This document shows positions 1 to 12,419 of a DNA stretch of 64,000 nt, one piece after another. Each line of letters begins with the position of its first letter. The stretch's first letter is position 1. A model generated the notes under the pieces. It did no database searches. It was given only the letters and a program-made list of their open reading frames with translations, and had not been told where the DNA came from. The position numbers were made by a program, and so were the translations under genes. This DNA comes from Moringa oleifera (lineage: Eukaryota > Streptophyta > Magnoliopsida > Brassicales > Moringaceae), in NCBI GenBank assembly GCA_021397835.1, contig JAJFZO010000609.1:4776001-4840000 (forward strand), given 5' to 3'.

Positions 1-1865
1 TGGATAGAAGGTGTTCATTTTGCGGCTTGCAAGCAAAACTTTGTCCATTCATGTATTAATGGATATAGACCTCTAACTCTCCCCCTAATCTTGCTTCTTT
101 CAATCTTAGATGCAGTACGGATTACCTGGACGAGAGTAAAATGTAACTTGATATCTAAAAGAAGATTTCTTACAATCAATTGGCAATGTATACCCACTTA
201 TATCAACATAAATACAAGTCTTTTTCGTGTGGCATATCTCACTGATTGTTAGACTCTCACCTATCCAACGCCATAATGGTCTCCACAAGTTGAATCTTCA
301 CTATTTCTATTTCGAGATCAACTGAAGTGAGTGGATAACAAATGGAATGCCAAAGACCGATAACATGATTTAGGACATACCTAGAGATCAGCCTGAAAGC
401 TTACTCCATGCTCGGGAATGATTAATGCCACATTAGACTTGCCTTTTAAAACTGGTAGAACATAGCTGCCCCACCCAACAGTAACACCTGCATCTCTCAC
501 TTTGAACACTTTTAGATGATTCTTGCAGCCAAATAGTCGAGCCTATCTCCTTGTAGAGCCACGTGCATTCTTCGTGACCACTAGAACAAGGTGTCACTAC
601 ATTAACAAGATCCATGTGATTACTACAGTCAAAAGATAACAATGTTGAGAAATTTATACTAATAAAGGATATCCAAAACCGTAGTGTAAATTTCACAAGA
701 CTTCATCGAAGAAAAAATCAATCAAGGTGGGTCTTATTAGAATGAAATTAAAGTGCATTTTATCCAACTCAAAAACTGGCCCATTAGAGTTAGTCATTAT
801 TGAATGTCCTTGACTCCTTCCAGGAATTAGATAACTGAAATTTATAACAAGGTGTGAAGATATATTAGGCTCCTAAACCATGAGATGACAAGTGCTGATC
901 ACTTGCCCACACATACACATCACATGGTACATCAATTTCGCTATTATGCATAATCAGTTGAGTATCCTGTCAAGGTCAACTTTCAAAACTCACATAATCA
1001 CCTAAGTTTATGATCAATACATCCAACTCTGGGTGCTAAAGTGCTACCACTTGAGGACTAATCGAAAGATTGACTGCTTACTAAGGTGTGAAACCAAAAT
1101 TTCAAACTCATCTTTTCTTATCTGAATGATGGAATAGTAGTGAACTGCTTGAGTTCAGTCATGGAGCAGCCTGCTAAATCTAGACATAATGTTATCACAA
1201 AGCTTTCATAATATATGTACCATATATCTTGTTACCTTCAACTGGACTTGATGCATCGTTCGTTACTTCTTCATTCTGTCCAGTCTCTTCAAAAATAGGC
1301 CAAGCATAATGATTGCTCCTAATTAGCTTCAAAGACCTTCTCACAGACATGTCCTCCTGCTGAGGAATATCAGGAGCAAGAATAGTAGGAAGAATCACGA
1401 TTCTTCCTAAATTAGTTAAATCATCAAACTCCTCAACGTCCTCATCTTCATTCACACCTCATTCGTTAACCTACAAAGCATGCCTTTATTTTAGGAACAT
1501 AAATTAAAAATAAAGCCAATCAAGGAAACAAAGGCAATAATGGGGTGAAAAGTATGCCACCAAAGATCAATCAAGGCTTCCTTAAGAGCCGATGTCCAGA
1601 AGGCTTCAACCAACAAAGTAAGCAAATCCTCTAACCTTTCTATCCCACTGGGGTCACGCTTCTGTAGGCTACATATTAGCCACTGATAGTTTGGTGATGC
1701 AGCATCACTAAAGGCTCGAAGAACTCGCACCAACCCACAATTTCAGGTGAAGATACTCGAGCAATGAGGTTGGTGTCCAACATTGTTTCAGAGTATGATG
1801 GGACTTTGGTTACTTTATGTGAAGAGTAGTCAATGGCAGACGAAACTGCACTAGGAATTATTTCA
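1..1865 (-). repeat. 1.87-kb tandem repeat, unit R1 (unidentified gene remnant)
   Basis: First of a run of near-identical units. The opening bases of the window recur at about 1,865 and again at 3,731, so the period is about 1,866 bp. On the minus strand the unit holds two exon-like stretches. One (about 1,990 down to 1,491) reads a peptide with KIERSKI, IHEIIPSAVSSAID and KEALIDLWWH. The other (1,470 to 1,236) is flanked by a TTTGTAG acceptor and a GTAACAAG donor and reads an acidic peptide with GRIVILPTILAPDIPQQED. The exons are broken by stops, for example after LYLQAV. I do not recognise the protein family. The left edge is cut by the window, so copies may continue upstream. Confidence 0.75.
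1236..1470 (-). pseudogene. Exon-like fragment of an unidentified plant gene in R1
   Basis: This 235-bp stretch has a canonical 3' splice site upstream (TTTGTAG) and a GT donor downstream. After one TGA near its start it stays open, reading an acidic run (NEDEDVEEFDDL), then LGRIVILPTILAPDIPQQED, a basic SVRRSLKLIRSNHYAWPIF, and EETGQNEEVTNDASSPVEG. The same exon, with small deletions, lies at about 3,102-3,330 in R2 and, much decayed, near 7,965-8,155 in R4. Conservation of the peptide and splice sites across copies says it was once coding. No family is assigned. Confidence 0.5.
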
Positions 1866-1990
1866 TGAATAGAAGGCATTCATCTTACGGCTTGCAAGTA
1901 GAGATCTTTTCATTCATGGATTAATGGATATGGACCTCTAACTCTCCCCCCAATCTTGCTTCTTTCAATCTTAGAGGCAACAAGGATTAC
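1491..1990 (-). pseudogene. Broken exon of an unidentified gene in R1
   Basis: Read on the minus strand, the sequence gives KIERSKIGGRVRGPYPLIHE, then a stop, PSIHEIIPSAVSSAIDYSS, and after a frameshift the segment YQWLICSLQKRDPSGIERLE, ending KEALIDLWWHTFHPIIAF before an in-frame TAA at 1,491. The R2 copy (about 3,375-3,860) carries the same peptide with different lesions (for instance a stop in place of the W after IHE), so both are decayed from one ancestor. The function is unknown to me. The peptide has no obvious signal peptide, zinc ligands or nucleotide-binding motif. Confidence 0.45.
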
Positions 1991-3731
1991 CTACACGAGA
2001 GTAAATAGTAACTTAATATCTAAAAGAGGATTTCTTACAAATCAATTGGCAACGCATATCCACTTATATCAACACAAATACAAGTCTCTTCCCTGTGGCA
2101 TATCTCGCTGATTGTTAGACTGCTCATCTATCCAACTCCATAATGGTCTCCATCAATTGAATCTTCACAATTTCTACTACAAGATCAATTGAAGTGAGTG
2201 AATAACAAATGGAATGTCAAAGAGCAATAACATGATTCAGGACATACCTAGAGATCGGTCCAAAAGCTTACTCCACATTTGGGAACGATCAATACCACAT
2301 TAGACTTACGTTTTAAAATTTGCAGAACATAGCTGCTCCGCTCAACAGCAACACCTACATCTCCCACCCTGAACATTTTTAGATGATTTTTGCAGCCAAA
2401 TAGTCAAGCCTATCTCCCTGTAGAGCCATGTGCATTCACCGTGACCACTGGAACAAGGTGTCACTACATTGACGAGATCCATGCGATTAATACACTCACA
2501 AGATAACAATGTTAAGAAATTTATACTAATAAAGGATATCCAAAGCCCAAAGGTGTAAATTACACAAGGCCTTATCGAAGAAAAAATTGATCAAGGTGGG
2601 TCTTATTAGAATGAAATTAAAGTGCATTTTATCCAACTCAAAAACAGGCCCATTAGAGGTAGTCATCATTGAATGTCCTTGATTCCTACCAAGAATTGGA
2701 TAACTGAAATTTATAACAAAGTATAAAGATATATTAGGCTCATAAACCATGAAATGGCAAGTGTTGGTCACTTGCCAACACATAGACATCACATGGTCCA
2801 TCAATTTCGCAATTATGCATAATCAGTTAAGTATCCAGTCAATGTCAACTTTCAAAACTCACATAATCACCTAAGTTTGTGATTAGTGCATCCAACTCTG
2901 GTTGCTAAAGTGCTACCACTTGAGGACTAATCCAAAGAATGACTGCTTACTAAGGTGTGAAACCAAAATTTCAAACTCATCTTTTCTTACCTGAATGATG
3001 GAATAGTAGTGCACTGCTTGAGTTCAGTCATGAAGCAGCCTACCAAATCTGAATATAATGTTATCACAAAGTTTTCATAATATACGTAACATGTATCTTG
3101 TTACCTTCAAGTGGACTTGATGCATGATTCGTTACTCCATTCTGTTTAGCGTCTTCAAAAATAGGCCAACCACAATGATTGCTGCCAATTAGCTTCAAAG
3201 ACCTTCTCACAGACTTATCCTCCTATTGAGGAATATCAGGAGCAGGAATAGTAGGAAGAATCAGGGTTCTTCCTAAATCAGTGAAACCATCAAATTCCTC
3301 AACTTCCTCATCTTCATTCACACCTTATTCGTTAACCTACAAAGCATGCTTATATTTTAGGAACATAAATTAAAAATAAAGCCAATCAAGGAAAGAGGGA
3401 CAATAATGGGGTGAAAAGCATGCCACCAAAGATCAATCAAGGCTTCCTTAAGAGCCGGTGTCCAGAAGGCTTCAACCAACGATGAGAGCGAATGCTCTAA
3501 CCTCTGTATCCGACTAGGGTCACGCTTCTGCAGGCTACATATCAGCCACTGATGGTTTGGGGATGCAGCATCAGTAAGGGCTCCAAGAACTCACACAAAT
3601 CCATAATTTCAGGTGAAGGTACTTGAGAAATGAGGTTAGTGTCCAGCTTTGTTTTAGAGGATGATGAGACTTTGGGCACTTCATGCGGAGAGCTGTCAAT
3701 GGCACACGAAACTGCAGCAAGAATTATTTCA
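1866..3731 (-). repeat. 1.87-kb tandem repeat, unit R2
   Basis: This is the second, complete unit of the 1,866-bp repeat. It aligns along its full length with R1 with scattered substitutions and a few short indels (by eye roughly 90 percent identical). It carries the same two broken minus-strand exons (about 3,860-3,375 and 3,330-3,102). Between them lies AT-rich intron-like sequence. Confidence 0.75.
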
Positions 3732-4300
3732 TGGAGAGAAGGTGTTCATCTTGTGGCTTGCAAGCAGAACTCTGTTCATTCATGGATTAATGGATATGGA
3801 CATCTAACTCTCCTCTCAATCTTGCTTCTTTCAATCTTAGAGGCAACACTGATTACCTACATAAGAGCAAAATGAAACTTAATATCTAAAAGAGGATTTC
3901 TTATAAATCAATTGGCAACGCATATCCACTTATATCAAAGCGAATACATGTCTCTTTCCTGTGGCATATATGGCTGATTGTTAGATTACTCATCTATTCA
4001 TCTCTATAATGGTCTCCATCAATTGAATCTTTGCTCTTTCTATTTCAAGATCAACTGAAGTGAGTGGATAACAAATGGAATTTCAAAGAGCAATAACATG
4101 ATTCAGGACATACCTAGAGATCGGTCCGAAAGCTTGCTCCACGCTTGGGAACGATCAATACCGCATTAGGCTTGCATTTGAAAATTGGCAGAACATAGCT
4201 GCTCCACCAACAACAACACCTACATCTCCCACCCTGAACACTTTCAGATGATTCTTGTAGCCAAATAGTCGAGCCTATCTCCCTGTAGAGCCACGTGCAT
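3732..4300 (-). repeat. 1.87-kb tandem repeat, truncated unit R3
   Basis: The third unit begins like R1 and R2 but stops after the run ending gtagagccacgtgcat at about 4,300. From there the sequence switches to the 3' flank of the Pumilio remnant (gatgccatgttatgg). The same flank motif marks the junction between R4 and the second Pumilio remnant near 8,702, so the breakpoint is shared by both blocks. Confidence 0.65.
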
Positions 4301-4760
4301 GATGCCATGTTATGGTGAATAATGATAAAGAATCATTAGGTGAAAAAATGAATGATATGATTGTTCGAAAGGCATAACTGGAGAAAGAAATGAAATATAT
4401 ACTGTAAGTTGGAATTGTAAATAATTCATCCAGTATACAGAATTTTCCCATAAAGCTTTCAAAGTTATTATGGCAGCCAGATGCATCCACAGAATTCTGA
4501 GGTTGTGCAACATAGTGTAACTCATTTGAATTCTTTCGGGGATAAATAAAACCAAAAAATTCAGTTAATCATCAATGTTGAGTCATATTATATATCTGAA
4601 CCATTAGAGAAGAGAACAAAACAACCTGTCACAAAGGCTAACCATTTTTAAAATGTAGAGTCATAGCAAACATGAACATGATAGGCAATAAAAAATAGCT
4701 GGTATAACCAATGAGAATTAGCCTTGAAATAAATTCAATCTACGAAGATATATCCATTAC
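4301..4760. other. 3' flank of Pumilio copy 1, no further PUF exon seen
   Basis: The sequence lies downstream of the last PUF exon on the minus strand and is mirrored, with deletions, at 8,702-8,932 beside copy 2. I looked for the remaining PUF repeats (the HGCCVLQ and QFGNYVVQ type motifs) in all frames and saw none. The stretch probably represents the next intron. Confidence 0.5.
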
Positions 4761-6664
4761 CTCTTTGTCTGTGCGACATGGTTTCTATTCATGTTTTGAT
4801 CAAAGTCACTATACCAGGCCTCAGCGAGGAAACAACCATGAAAAACTGCTGAGGGGTATTAAGTGTTCCTATAACTTTTTCAACAGCACGGGTCCTGTTT
4901 TTCTGAAAGGAAATGAACAACTAAATACCTAAGACTGAAAAAAAAAAAAAAAAAAAGAGCAAGCATAAATCAGAAATAAGACAGGTGTGTGCACACAGAT
5001 GCAGAAACATGTAGTATATAAGAGAGAAGAGAGAGAAAGAGGGATAGTGAAACAGCAAACCTATGTATGTCACATGAAATTCTAACAAGATCTCTAGCTT
5101 TTCTAGCTATTGCGTGAAGTATTTGCACTCTCTGATCCTCATTGCACTCTTCAAGCAGCTTCTGGACCAGGTAATTCCCAAAAGAGTCTGTCATTAGTTC
5201 AACAATGTGATCAATGATCTCAAGAAGAAATCTTTTTAATATCTTCTGGGTTGCCTTCTGAAAATTTTCTCTGTAAAAAGGGACAACCATGCTGGTCCTT
5301 AGCCATGAAATATATTCTACCACTTTCTGAGGCTGTGGCCTTGGATTGGTATTTCTAAGATTGATACTGTCAGGGAACAAATCCCATGAGCTAAAAGTAT
5401 CTTGCTGAAAGCATGCGTCCAGAGAGGAGAAGCAGTGGAGGTTACAGCCATCAGATAGAACATCTTCATTCTGGTTGACATGGCTATGTGATTCCTTTCC
5501 TCGAACAGAGCCAAACTTCACAGCTTTAGGTGTGTTCAATCCATGAGATCTAGTTAAGATCTTCTCAGGAAACTTACGTTTTCCAAATTTTGCCAGAATA
5601 TGTGCAGCATTGTGATCTGAAGCAGAAAAGGTAGGATTTGATATGTTCAAACCCCTTGTGACAGAGTTATACTTCCAAAATGGTTCTCCACTACTCTGTT
5701 CAAGTTTGTGAAAGATTGGAACCTCAAAATAGTGTCATGTCAGATTCCGACTGGTTAGCCTTTGAAAGGTGTGCATTTGCATGAATAGGATGATGAGCTT
5801 CCAATTGTTGATTTCTTAACTGCTGCAGACACAAGAGTTGCTGATTCATCCTATAATATTGTTCCTCTTCAATATTCCTCCAACTGAGGTGAGGCTAGTT
5901 CAACTGTTGAGAATGTAAATAAGGAAATGGAGACTGTGCATCTGCAAAGTATTGCTGCTGATTGGACATTACAGCAAAGTCCACACCAGGGACAGGCATA
6001 TTGGAGAGGAATGGAAAACCTTGCAGCCCATGAACTGGCATTGCAGCAGAGAAATCATGAACTTGCTGACAATAGCTAACTTGCAACTTTTTGAGTCCTT
6101 GAGCATCAAGTTTCAAAAAATTTGAATCTTCTTTGCCAACTTTTGTCACGTCAAGCTTATCAACATAACAAGGCATGTTATTTGATGAATGGAAGGCAGA
6201 AACAACCATCCGCTGCAAATCCATATTGGAAGATGGATTCTTTAGGCTGTTTTCATTCGGGCAGTTTACTAGTAAACTGGAATGATTTGGTGAAGATTTA
6301 CAGTTTGGAAAAGGAGAAGTCACGGGGTCAACTCCCATCCCATCATTAAAATTCAAACCTGCAAATCCAGATGTCAAAGATTGGTCAACAGGCAAATTGG
6401 CTCCCTCTGTTTGGACCTCTGAATGGGTGATTGCTGTGTTTACTTGCTAGTAATTTTCTGTTATCAAAATTCCCATTGTTTTTGGAGCTTCTTTGTTAGA
6501 AGCTCTGTGTAGAAGTTCACACAGATAGGCAACAAGCTATTATCTGAAGACCTTCTTTTAGGTCCAGATTCCTTACAGTGAGAATTCCCTGAAGTAGCAT
6601 TGGGTATCTCACCAAGAACCTTCTCAAATTCATCAAACTCTTATTCAGTTTTCTTTTGCTCCAT
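4761..6664 (-). pseudogene. Pumilio (PUF) family RNA-binding protein pseudogene, copy 1
   Basis: PUF proteins bind mRNA 3' UTRs in the cytoplasm through eight repeats of about 36 residues. This copy starts at an ATG at 6,664-6,662 and reads the plant N-terminal region (EFDEFEKVLGEIPNATSGN, later NFNDGMGVDPVTS). The first PUF repeats are recognisable as EIIDHIVELM and DSFGNYLVQKLLEECNEDQR. Exon 1 ends at 5,061 with a GT donor, a 166-bp intron follows, and exon 2 (4,894-4,761) reads GTLNTPQQFFMVVSSLRPGI. Damage: TAA at 6,643-6,641, a frameshift near 6,515, TAG at 5,897-5,895, a deletion near 5,325 that throws part of repeat 1 out of frame, and 29 bp missing in exon 2. Repeats 4-8 are absent. 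Its relation to Arabidopsis APUM7/8/12-type genes is inferred. Confidence 0.85.
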
Positions 6665-6819
6665 TTTGAGAAATCACAAAAGGTGTATGAATTCCTTTCT
6701 GTCAACCAAAGCAAGCTCCACTAGGCAATGTAGATCCACAAAAAAGCGCTTGACTTGAACAAAATCAATATCATAAACAACTTATCAAACCACATAAAAT
6801 CAGATCAATCTTTTAGAGA

Positions 6820-8690
6820 GTAGAATGCAACTTAGTATCTAAAAGAGGATTTGTTACAAATCAATTAGCAATGGATATCCACTTTTTCCAATATAAATCG
6901 AAGTTTCATCCTTTGGGCATATCTGATTTATTCTTAGACCACTCATCTATCCATTTCTTTAATGGTTTCACACATTTGAATCTTGGTCATTTCTGCTTCT
7001 AAATCACAAGTGAGTATATGATCAAGTGAATGTTAAAGTATAATGACATGATTCAGGACATACCCGGAGATCGGCCCATAAGCTAGCTCCAGAATCAAGA
7101 GCATTCACTGCTGCATTAGACATTCATTTTACAACCAGCAGAACGTGGCTGCTCTACCCAACAGCAACCCATACATCTCCTACACTTAATGCTTTCAGAT
7201 AATTCGTACTGTTAAATAGTCAAACCTATATCCAACCAATAAATACAGATATTGTAATAATCAGAGAGAGAAAGAGAGAGCAAACCATTTCCCTTTATAG
7301 CTGCATTCCTAATGATCAAATTTTTGTATGCCTCTCGAGAATATGCTCTAGAATAAGTGACATGGCACAGCATAGTCGAACATGGCTAAATCATGTTTTA
7401 AAGCCAGCAGAACATGGCTACTCTACCCAACAGCAACCTGAACATCTCCTACACTGACTGCTTTCAGATAAAATGAAATTAAACTGCGTTTTATCCAACT
7501 CAAAAACTGGCCTATTAAAGGTAGTTATTATCGAATGTCCTAAATTCTTTTCAAGGATCGGATAACTGAAATTCATAGGAAAGTCTAAAGACATATTGAG
7601 CTCCTAAACCATGAGAAGACAAATGTTGATCACTTGCCCACACAAAGACATCACATAGTCCATGAATTTTGGAGTTATGCATAATCAGTTGAGTATCATG
7701 CCAAGGTCAATTTTCAAAACTCACATAATCACCTAAGTTTGTGATTAGTACATCTAAATCTAGCTGCTAAAGTGCTACCACTTGAGGACTAATCCAAAGA
7801 TTCCTTGCTGACTAAGGTGTGAAATCAAAATTTCAAACTCACATTTTCTTACCTGAATGATGGAATAATAGTACACTGCTTGGGTTTAGTGATGAAGCAG
7901 TGCCAAATCTGGACAAAATGTTATCAGAAAGCTTGCACAATATACAAAACATGTATGATGTTACCTTCAAGTGGACTTGATGCATGATTTGTTACTTCTC
8001 TAGCCTCTTCAGAAATAGGCAACCCACAATGATTGCTAGCAATTAGCTTCAAAGAACTTCTCACAACGTTAGGACCAAAAATAGCAAGAAGAATCAGAGT
8101 AAAGCGTCAATCTCCTCAACATCCTCCTCTTTATTCACACCTCATTCCCTAACCTGCAAATCATGCCTATATTTTAGAAACGTAAATGAAAAATAAAGCC
8201 AATCAAGGAAACAGAGACAACAATGGGATGAATAGGATGCCACCAAAGATCAATCAATGCTTCCTTTAGAACCAGTGTCCAGAAGGTTTTAACCAATGAT
8301 GAATGCGAATGCTCTACCCCCTGTATCTAACGTGGATCATGCTTCCCCAGGCTATATATCAGTCATTGATAATCTGGCAATGCAGCATCAGGTAAGGGCT
8401 CCAAGAACTCCTTCCAAGCCACAATTTCAGGTGGAGGTACTCCAGTAATGAGGTTGGTGTTCAGCTTTGTTTTAACGTATGATAGATCTTTGGACACGAC
8501 ACTTCATGCAGAGAACTGTCAATGGCAGATGAGTTTGCACCAAGAATTGCTGGATGGACAAACAGTATTGATCTTGTAGCTTGCAAGCAGAGCTCTATCG
8601 ACTGTTGGATTAGGGGAGATGGACCTCTAACTGCCCCTCAATCTTGTTTGTTTCAAGCCTAGAGGCAGCAGGGATTGCCTACAAGACAGC
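6820..8690 (-). repeat. 1.87-kb repeat, unit R4, between the two Pumilio copies
   Basis: The unit starts with the same sequence as about 1,995 in R1 (gaatgcaactta, taaaagaggattt) and ends at the equivalent of the same point one period later, so it is one full circularly shifted unit of about 1.87 kb. It has its own 268-bp internal duplication (7,140-7,410) of a block containing cccaacagcaacc. The minus-strand exons are more decayed than in R1 and R2. Confidence 0.65.
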
Positions 8691-8932
8691 ATATTTTGAA
8701 TCCCCTGATGCCAAGTTATGGTGAATAATGATAAAGAATCATTAGGTGAAGAAATGGATGATATGATTATTCGAAAGGCATAACTGGAAAAAGAAATGAA
8801 AACAGTGTATAATTCTGTGAGTTGGAATTGTAAATAATTCAACATGATAGGCAATGAAAAATAGCTGGTATGACCAATAAGATACATGTTTAGCCTTGAA
8901 ATAAATTCAATCTACGAAGATATATCCATTAC

Positions 8933-10887
8933 CTCTTTGTGTTCAGGCATTAAATATTGCAAGCAGCTCTGTGCAACATGGTTTCCATTCATGTTTTTGA
9001 TCAAAGTCACTATACCAGGCCTCAGCGAGGAAACAACTATGAAAAACTGTTAAGGGGTGTTCAGTGTTTCTATAACTTTTTGATCAGCACGGGTCCTGTT
9101 TTTTTGAAAGGAAATGAACAACTAAATACATAAGATTGAAAAAAAAAAAAAAAAAAAAGAGAGCAAGCATAAATCAATAATAAGACAGGGGTGCACACAC
9201 AGATGCAGAAACATGTAGTAATAAGAGAGAGGAGAGAGAAAGAGGGATAGTGAGAGAGCAAACCCATGCATGTCACATGAAATTGTAACAAGATCTCCAG
9301 CTTTTCTAGTTATTGCATGAATTATTTGCATTCTCTGATCCTCATTGCACACTTCAAGCAGCTTCTGGACCAGGTAATTCCCAAAAGAGTCTGTTAGTTC
9401 AACAATATGATCAATGATCTCAAGAAAAATCTTTTCAATATCTTCTGGGTTGCCTTTTGAAAATTTTCTCTGTAAAAAAGGACAACCATGCTGGTCCTTA
9501 GCCATGAAATATATTCTACCACCAACTTCATCGAGAGAGTTGTATTTCTGAGGCTATGGCCTTAGATTGGTATTTCAAAGATTGATACTGTCAGGGGACA
9601 AATCCCATGAGCTAAAAGTATCTTGCTGAAAGCATGTGTCCAGAGAGGAGAAGCTGTGGAGTTGACGGCCATCAGATAGAACTTTTCCATTCTGGTTGAC
9701 ATGGCTATGTGATTCCTTTCCTCCAACAGATCCGAACTTCACAGCTTTAAGTGTGTTCAATCCATGAGATCTAGTTAAGATTTTCTAAGGAAATTTAGGT
9801 TTTCCAATTTTTGCCAAAACATGTGCAGCATTGTGATCTGAAGCAGAAAAGGCATGATTTGACCAGTCCAAACCCCTTGTGACAGAATTCCTATTCCAAA
9901 ATGGAACTCCACTACTCTGTCCAAGTTTGTGAGAGATTGGGACCTCAAAATAGTGTCGTGTCAGATTTTGACTGGTTAGCCTGTTTGAAAGATGTGCATT
10001 TGCATGAATAGGATGATGAGCTTCCCATCGTTGATTGCGTAACTGCTGCAGATACAAGAGTGGCTGATTCATCCTATAACATTGTTCCTCTTCAGTATTC
10101 ATCCAACTGAGGTGAGGTTGGTTCAACTGTTGTGAATGTAAATAAGGAAATAGAGACTGTGCATCTGTGAAGTATTGCTGCTGATCGGACATTACAGCAA
10201 AGTCCACACCAGGGACAGGCATATTGGAGAGGAATGGAAAACCTTGCAGCCCATGAACAGGCATTGCAGCAGAGAAATCATGAACTTGCTGGCAATAGCT
10301 GACTTGCAACTTTTTGAGTCCTTGAGCATCAAGATTCAAAAAAATTGAATCTTCTTCGCCAACTTTTGTCACGGCAAGCTTATCAACATAACAAGGCATG
10401 TTATTTGATGAATGGAAAGCTGAAACAACCATCAGCCGCGAATCCATATTGGAAGATGGATTCTTTAGGCTGTTTTCATTCCGACAGTTTACCAGTAAAC
10501 CGGAATGATTTGGTGAAGATTTACAGTTCGCAAAAGGACAAGTCACAAGGTCAATTCCCATCCCATCATTAAAATTCAAACCTGCAAATCCAGATGTCAA
10601 AGAATGGTCAACAGGCAAATTGACTTCTTCTGTTTGGACCTTCCAAATGGGTGATTGCTGTGTTTTACTTGCTAGTAATTTTCTGCCATCAAAATTCCCA
10701 TTGTTTTGGAGCTTCTTTGTTAGAGGCTTTCTGTAAAAGTTCACAGATAGGCAACAAGCTATTATCTAAAGATCCTCTTTTAGGTCCAGATTCCTCACAA
10801 TGAGAATTCCCAAAAGTAGCATTGGATAATCTCACCAAGAAGCTTCTCAAATTCATCAAACTCTAATTCAGTTTTCCTTTACTCCAT
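8933..10887 (-). pseudogene. Pumilio (PUF) family RNA-binding protein pseudogene, copy 2
   Basis: This is the paralogue of copy 1 with the same exon structure: ATG at 10,887-10,885, exon 1 to 9,264, a 168-bp intron, and exon 2 at 9,095-8,933. Exon 1 holds a long open stretch (10,744-9,788) with the plant PUF N-terminal region, then PUF repeats GGRIYFMAKDQHGCPFLQRK and DSFGNYLVQKLLEVCNEDQR. Exon 2 reads IVVSSLRPGIVTLIKNMNGN followed by HVAQSCLQYLMPEHKE and a GT donor. Lesions: TAA as codon 3 (10,881-10,879), a frameshift around 10,745, TAG at 9,787-9,785, TGA at 9,577-9,575, TAG at 9,556-9,554, and TAA at 9,052-9,050. The lesions differ from those of copy 1, so the copies decayed separately. 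The C-terminal PUF repeats are missing here too. Confidence 0.87.
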
Positions 10888-11045
10888 TTTAAGAAATCAT
10901 AAAAGGTACATGAATTCCATTCCGTTAATCAAAGCAAGCTACATTAGGCAATGTAGATCCACAAAAAAGCCCTTGACTTAAACAAAATCAATATCATAAA
11001 CAATTTATCAAACCACATAAACACTGATCTGATTTATTACAAATT

Positions 11046-12400
11046 AGATCTGTGTTTAAGAGAGCAGAATGCAACTTAATATCCAAAAGAGGATTTGCTA
11101 CAAATCAATTAGCAATGCCTATCCACTTATTTCAATATAAATTGAAGTTTCACCCCTCATGTATATCTGATTTATTGTTAGACTACTCATCTATCCATTT
11201 CTTTAATGGTTTCACACATATTAATCTTGACCAGTTTTGCTTCTAGATCACTCAAGTGAGTGTATGATCAACTGAATGTCAAAGTATAATGACATGATTC
11301 AGGACATACCTGGAGATCAGCCCATAAGCTAGCCCCAGACTCAAGAACGTTCACTGATACATTAGGCATTCATTTTATGACCGGCAGAACGTGGCTGCTC
11401 CCCCAACAGCAAATCAGACATCTCCTACACTGAATGTTTTCACATAATTCGTGCTGTCAAATGGTCAAAATCCAACCAATGAATACAGATTCATTGTAAT
11501 AATCGGGGAAGAAGAGAGAGCAAACCGTTTTCCTTTGTAGCTGCTTTCTTGATGGTCAAATTTTTTGTATGCCTTTCTGGAATGTGCTCTAGAGTAAGCG
11601 ATCATGGCTCAGCATAGTCGAACATGGCTGAATCATGTTTTACAACCTGTAGAATATGGCTGCCCCTCCCAACAGCAACCCATACATGTCCTACTCTGAA
11701 TGCTGTCAGATAATTCTTGCTGTCCAATAGTGGATCCTATATCCAACCAATGAATACCAATGTTATAATGATCAGAGGAAGCAAGGAGAGGAATCTGTTT
11801 CCCTTTATAGCCGCATCCCTAACGGTCAAATTTTTTGTATGCTTCTCTGGAATGTGCTCCAGGGTAAGGATCATGTCTCCAGCATAGTCGAACATCACTG
11901 AATCATGTTTAACACCGGGTAGAACATCGCTGCTCCACCCAACAGCAACCTACACTGAATGATTTCCGATAATTCGTGCTGTCAAATTGTTGAACCTATA
12001 TCCACCCATTGAATAGAGATATTGTAATAATAGAGGAAGCAAGAGAGAGCCATCCGTTTCCCTTTTAGCCGCATCCCTAACGTTCAAATTTTGAATGTTC
12101 TTCCCTCGAATGTTCTCTAGAGTAAGGGATTATGACTCCAGCATAGTCGAACATCACTGAATACGGTCGCTGCTCCAGCCAACAGCAACCCGCACTGAAT
12201 GATTTCCGATAATTTGTGCTATCAAATTATCGAACATATATCCACCCATTGAATAGAGATTTTGTAATAATCAGAGGAAGGAAGAGAGAGCCATCCGTTT
12301 CCCTTTTAGCCGCGTCTCTAACGGTCAAATTTTGAACGCTCTTCTCTGGAATGTTCTCTAGAGTAAGGGAAGGGATCATGACTCAGCTCAGGCAACGGGC
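11046..12400. repeat. R-type repeat with four tandem 240-270 bp subunits
   Basis: The stretch upstream of Pumilio copy 2 starts like R4 (gcagaatgcaacttaat). It then holds four head-to-tail copies of a 240-270 bp block, recognisable by cccaacagca at about 11,400, 11,667, 11,938 and 12,178, each with gcatagtcgaacat or its remnant and a run like gccgcatccctaacggtcaaattt. One further pair of the same block sits in R4. No open frame is kept across copies, so it reads as a promoter-proximal or intronic minisatellite. It ends abruptly near 12,420 in AT-rich DNA. Confidence 0.6.
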
Positions 12401-12419
12401 GTTCACTGATAGAACAGTG

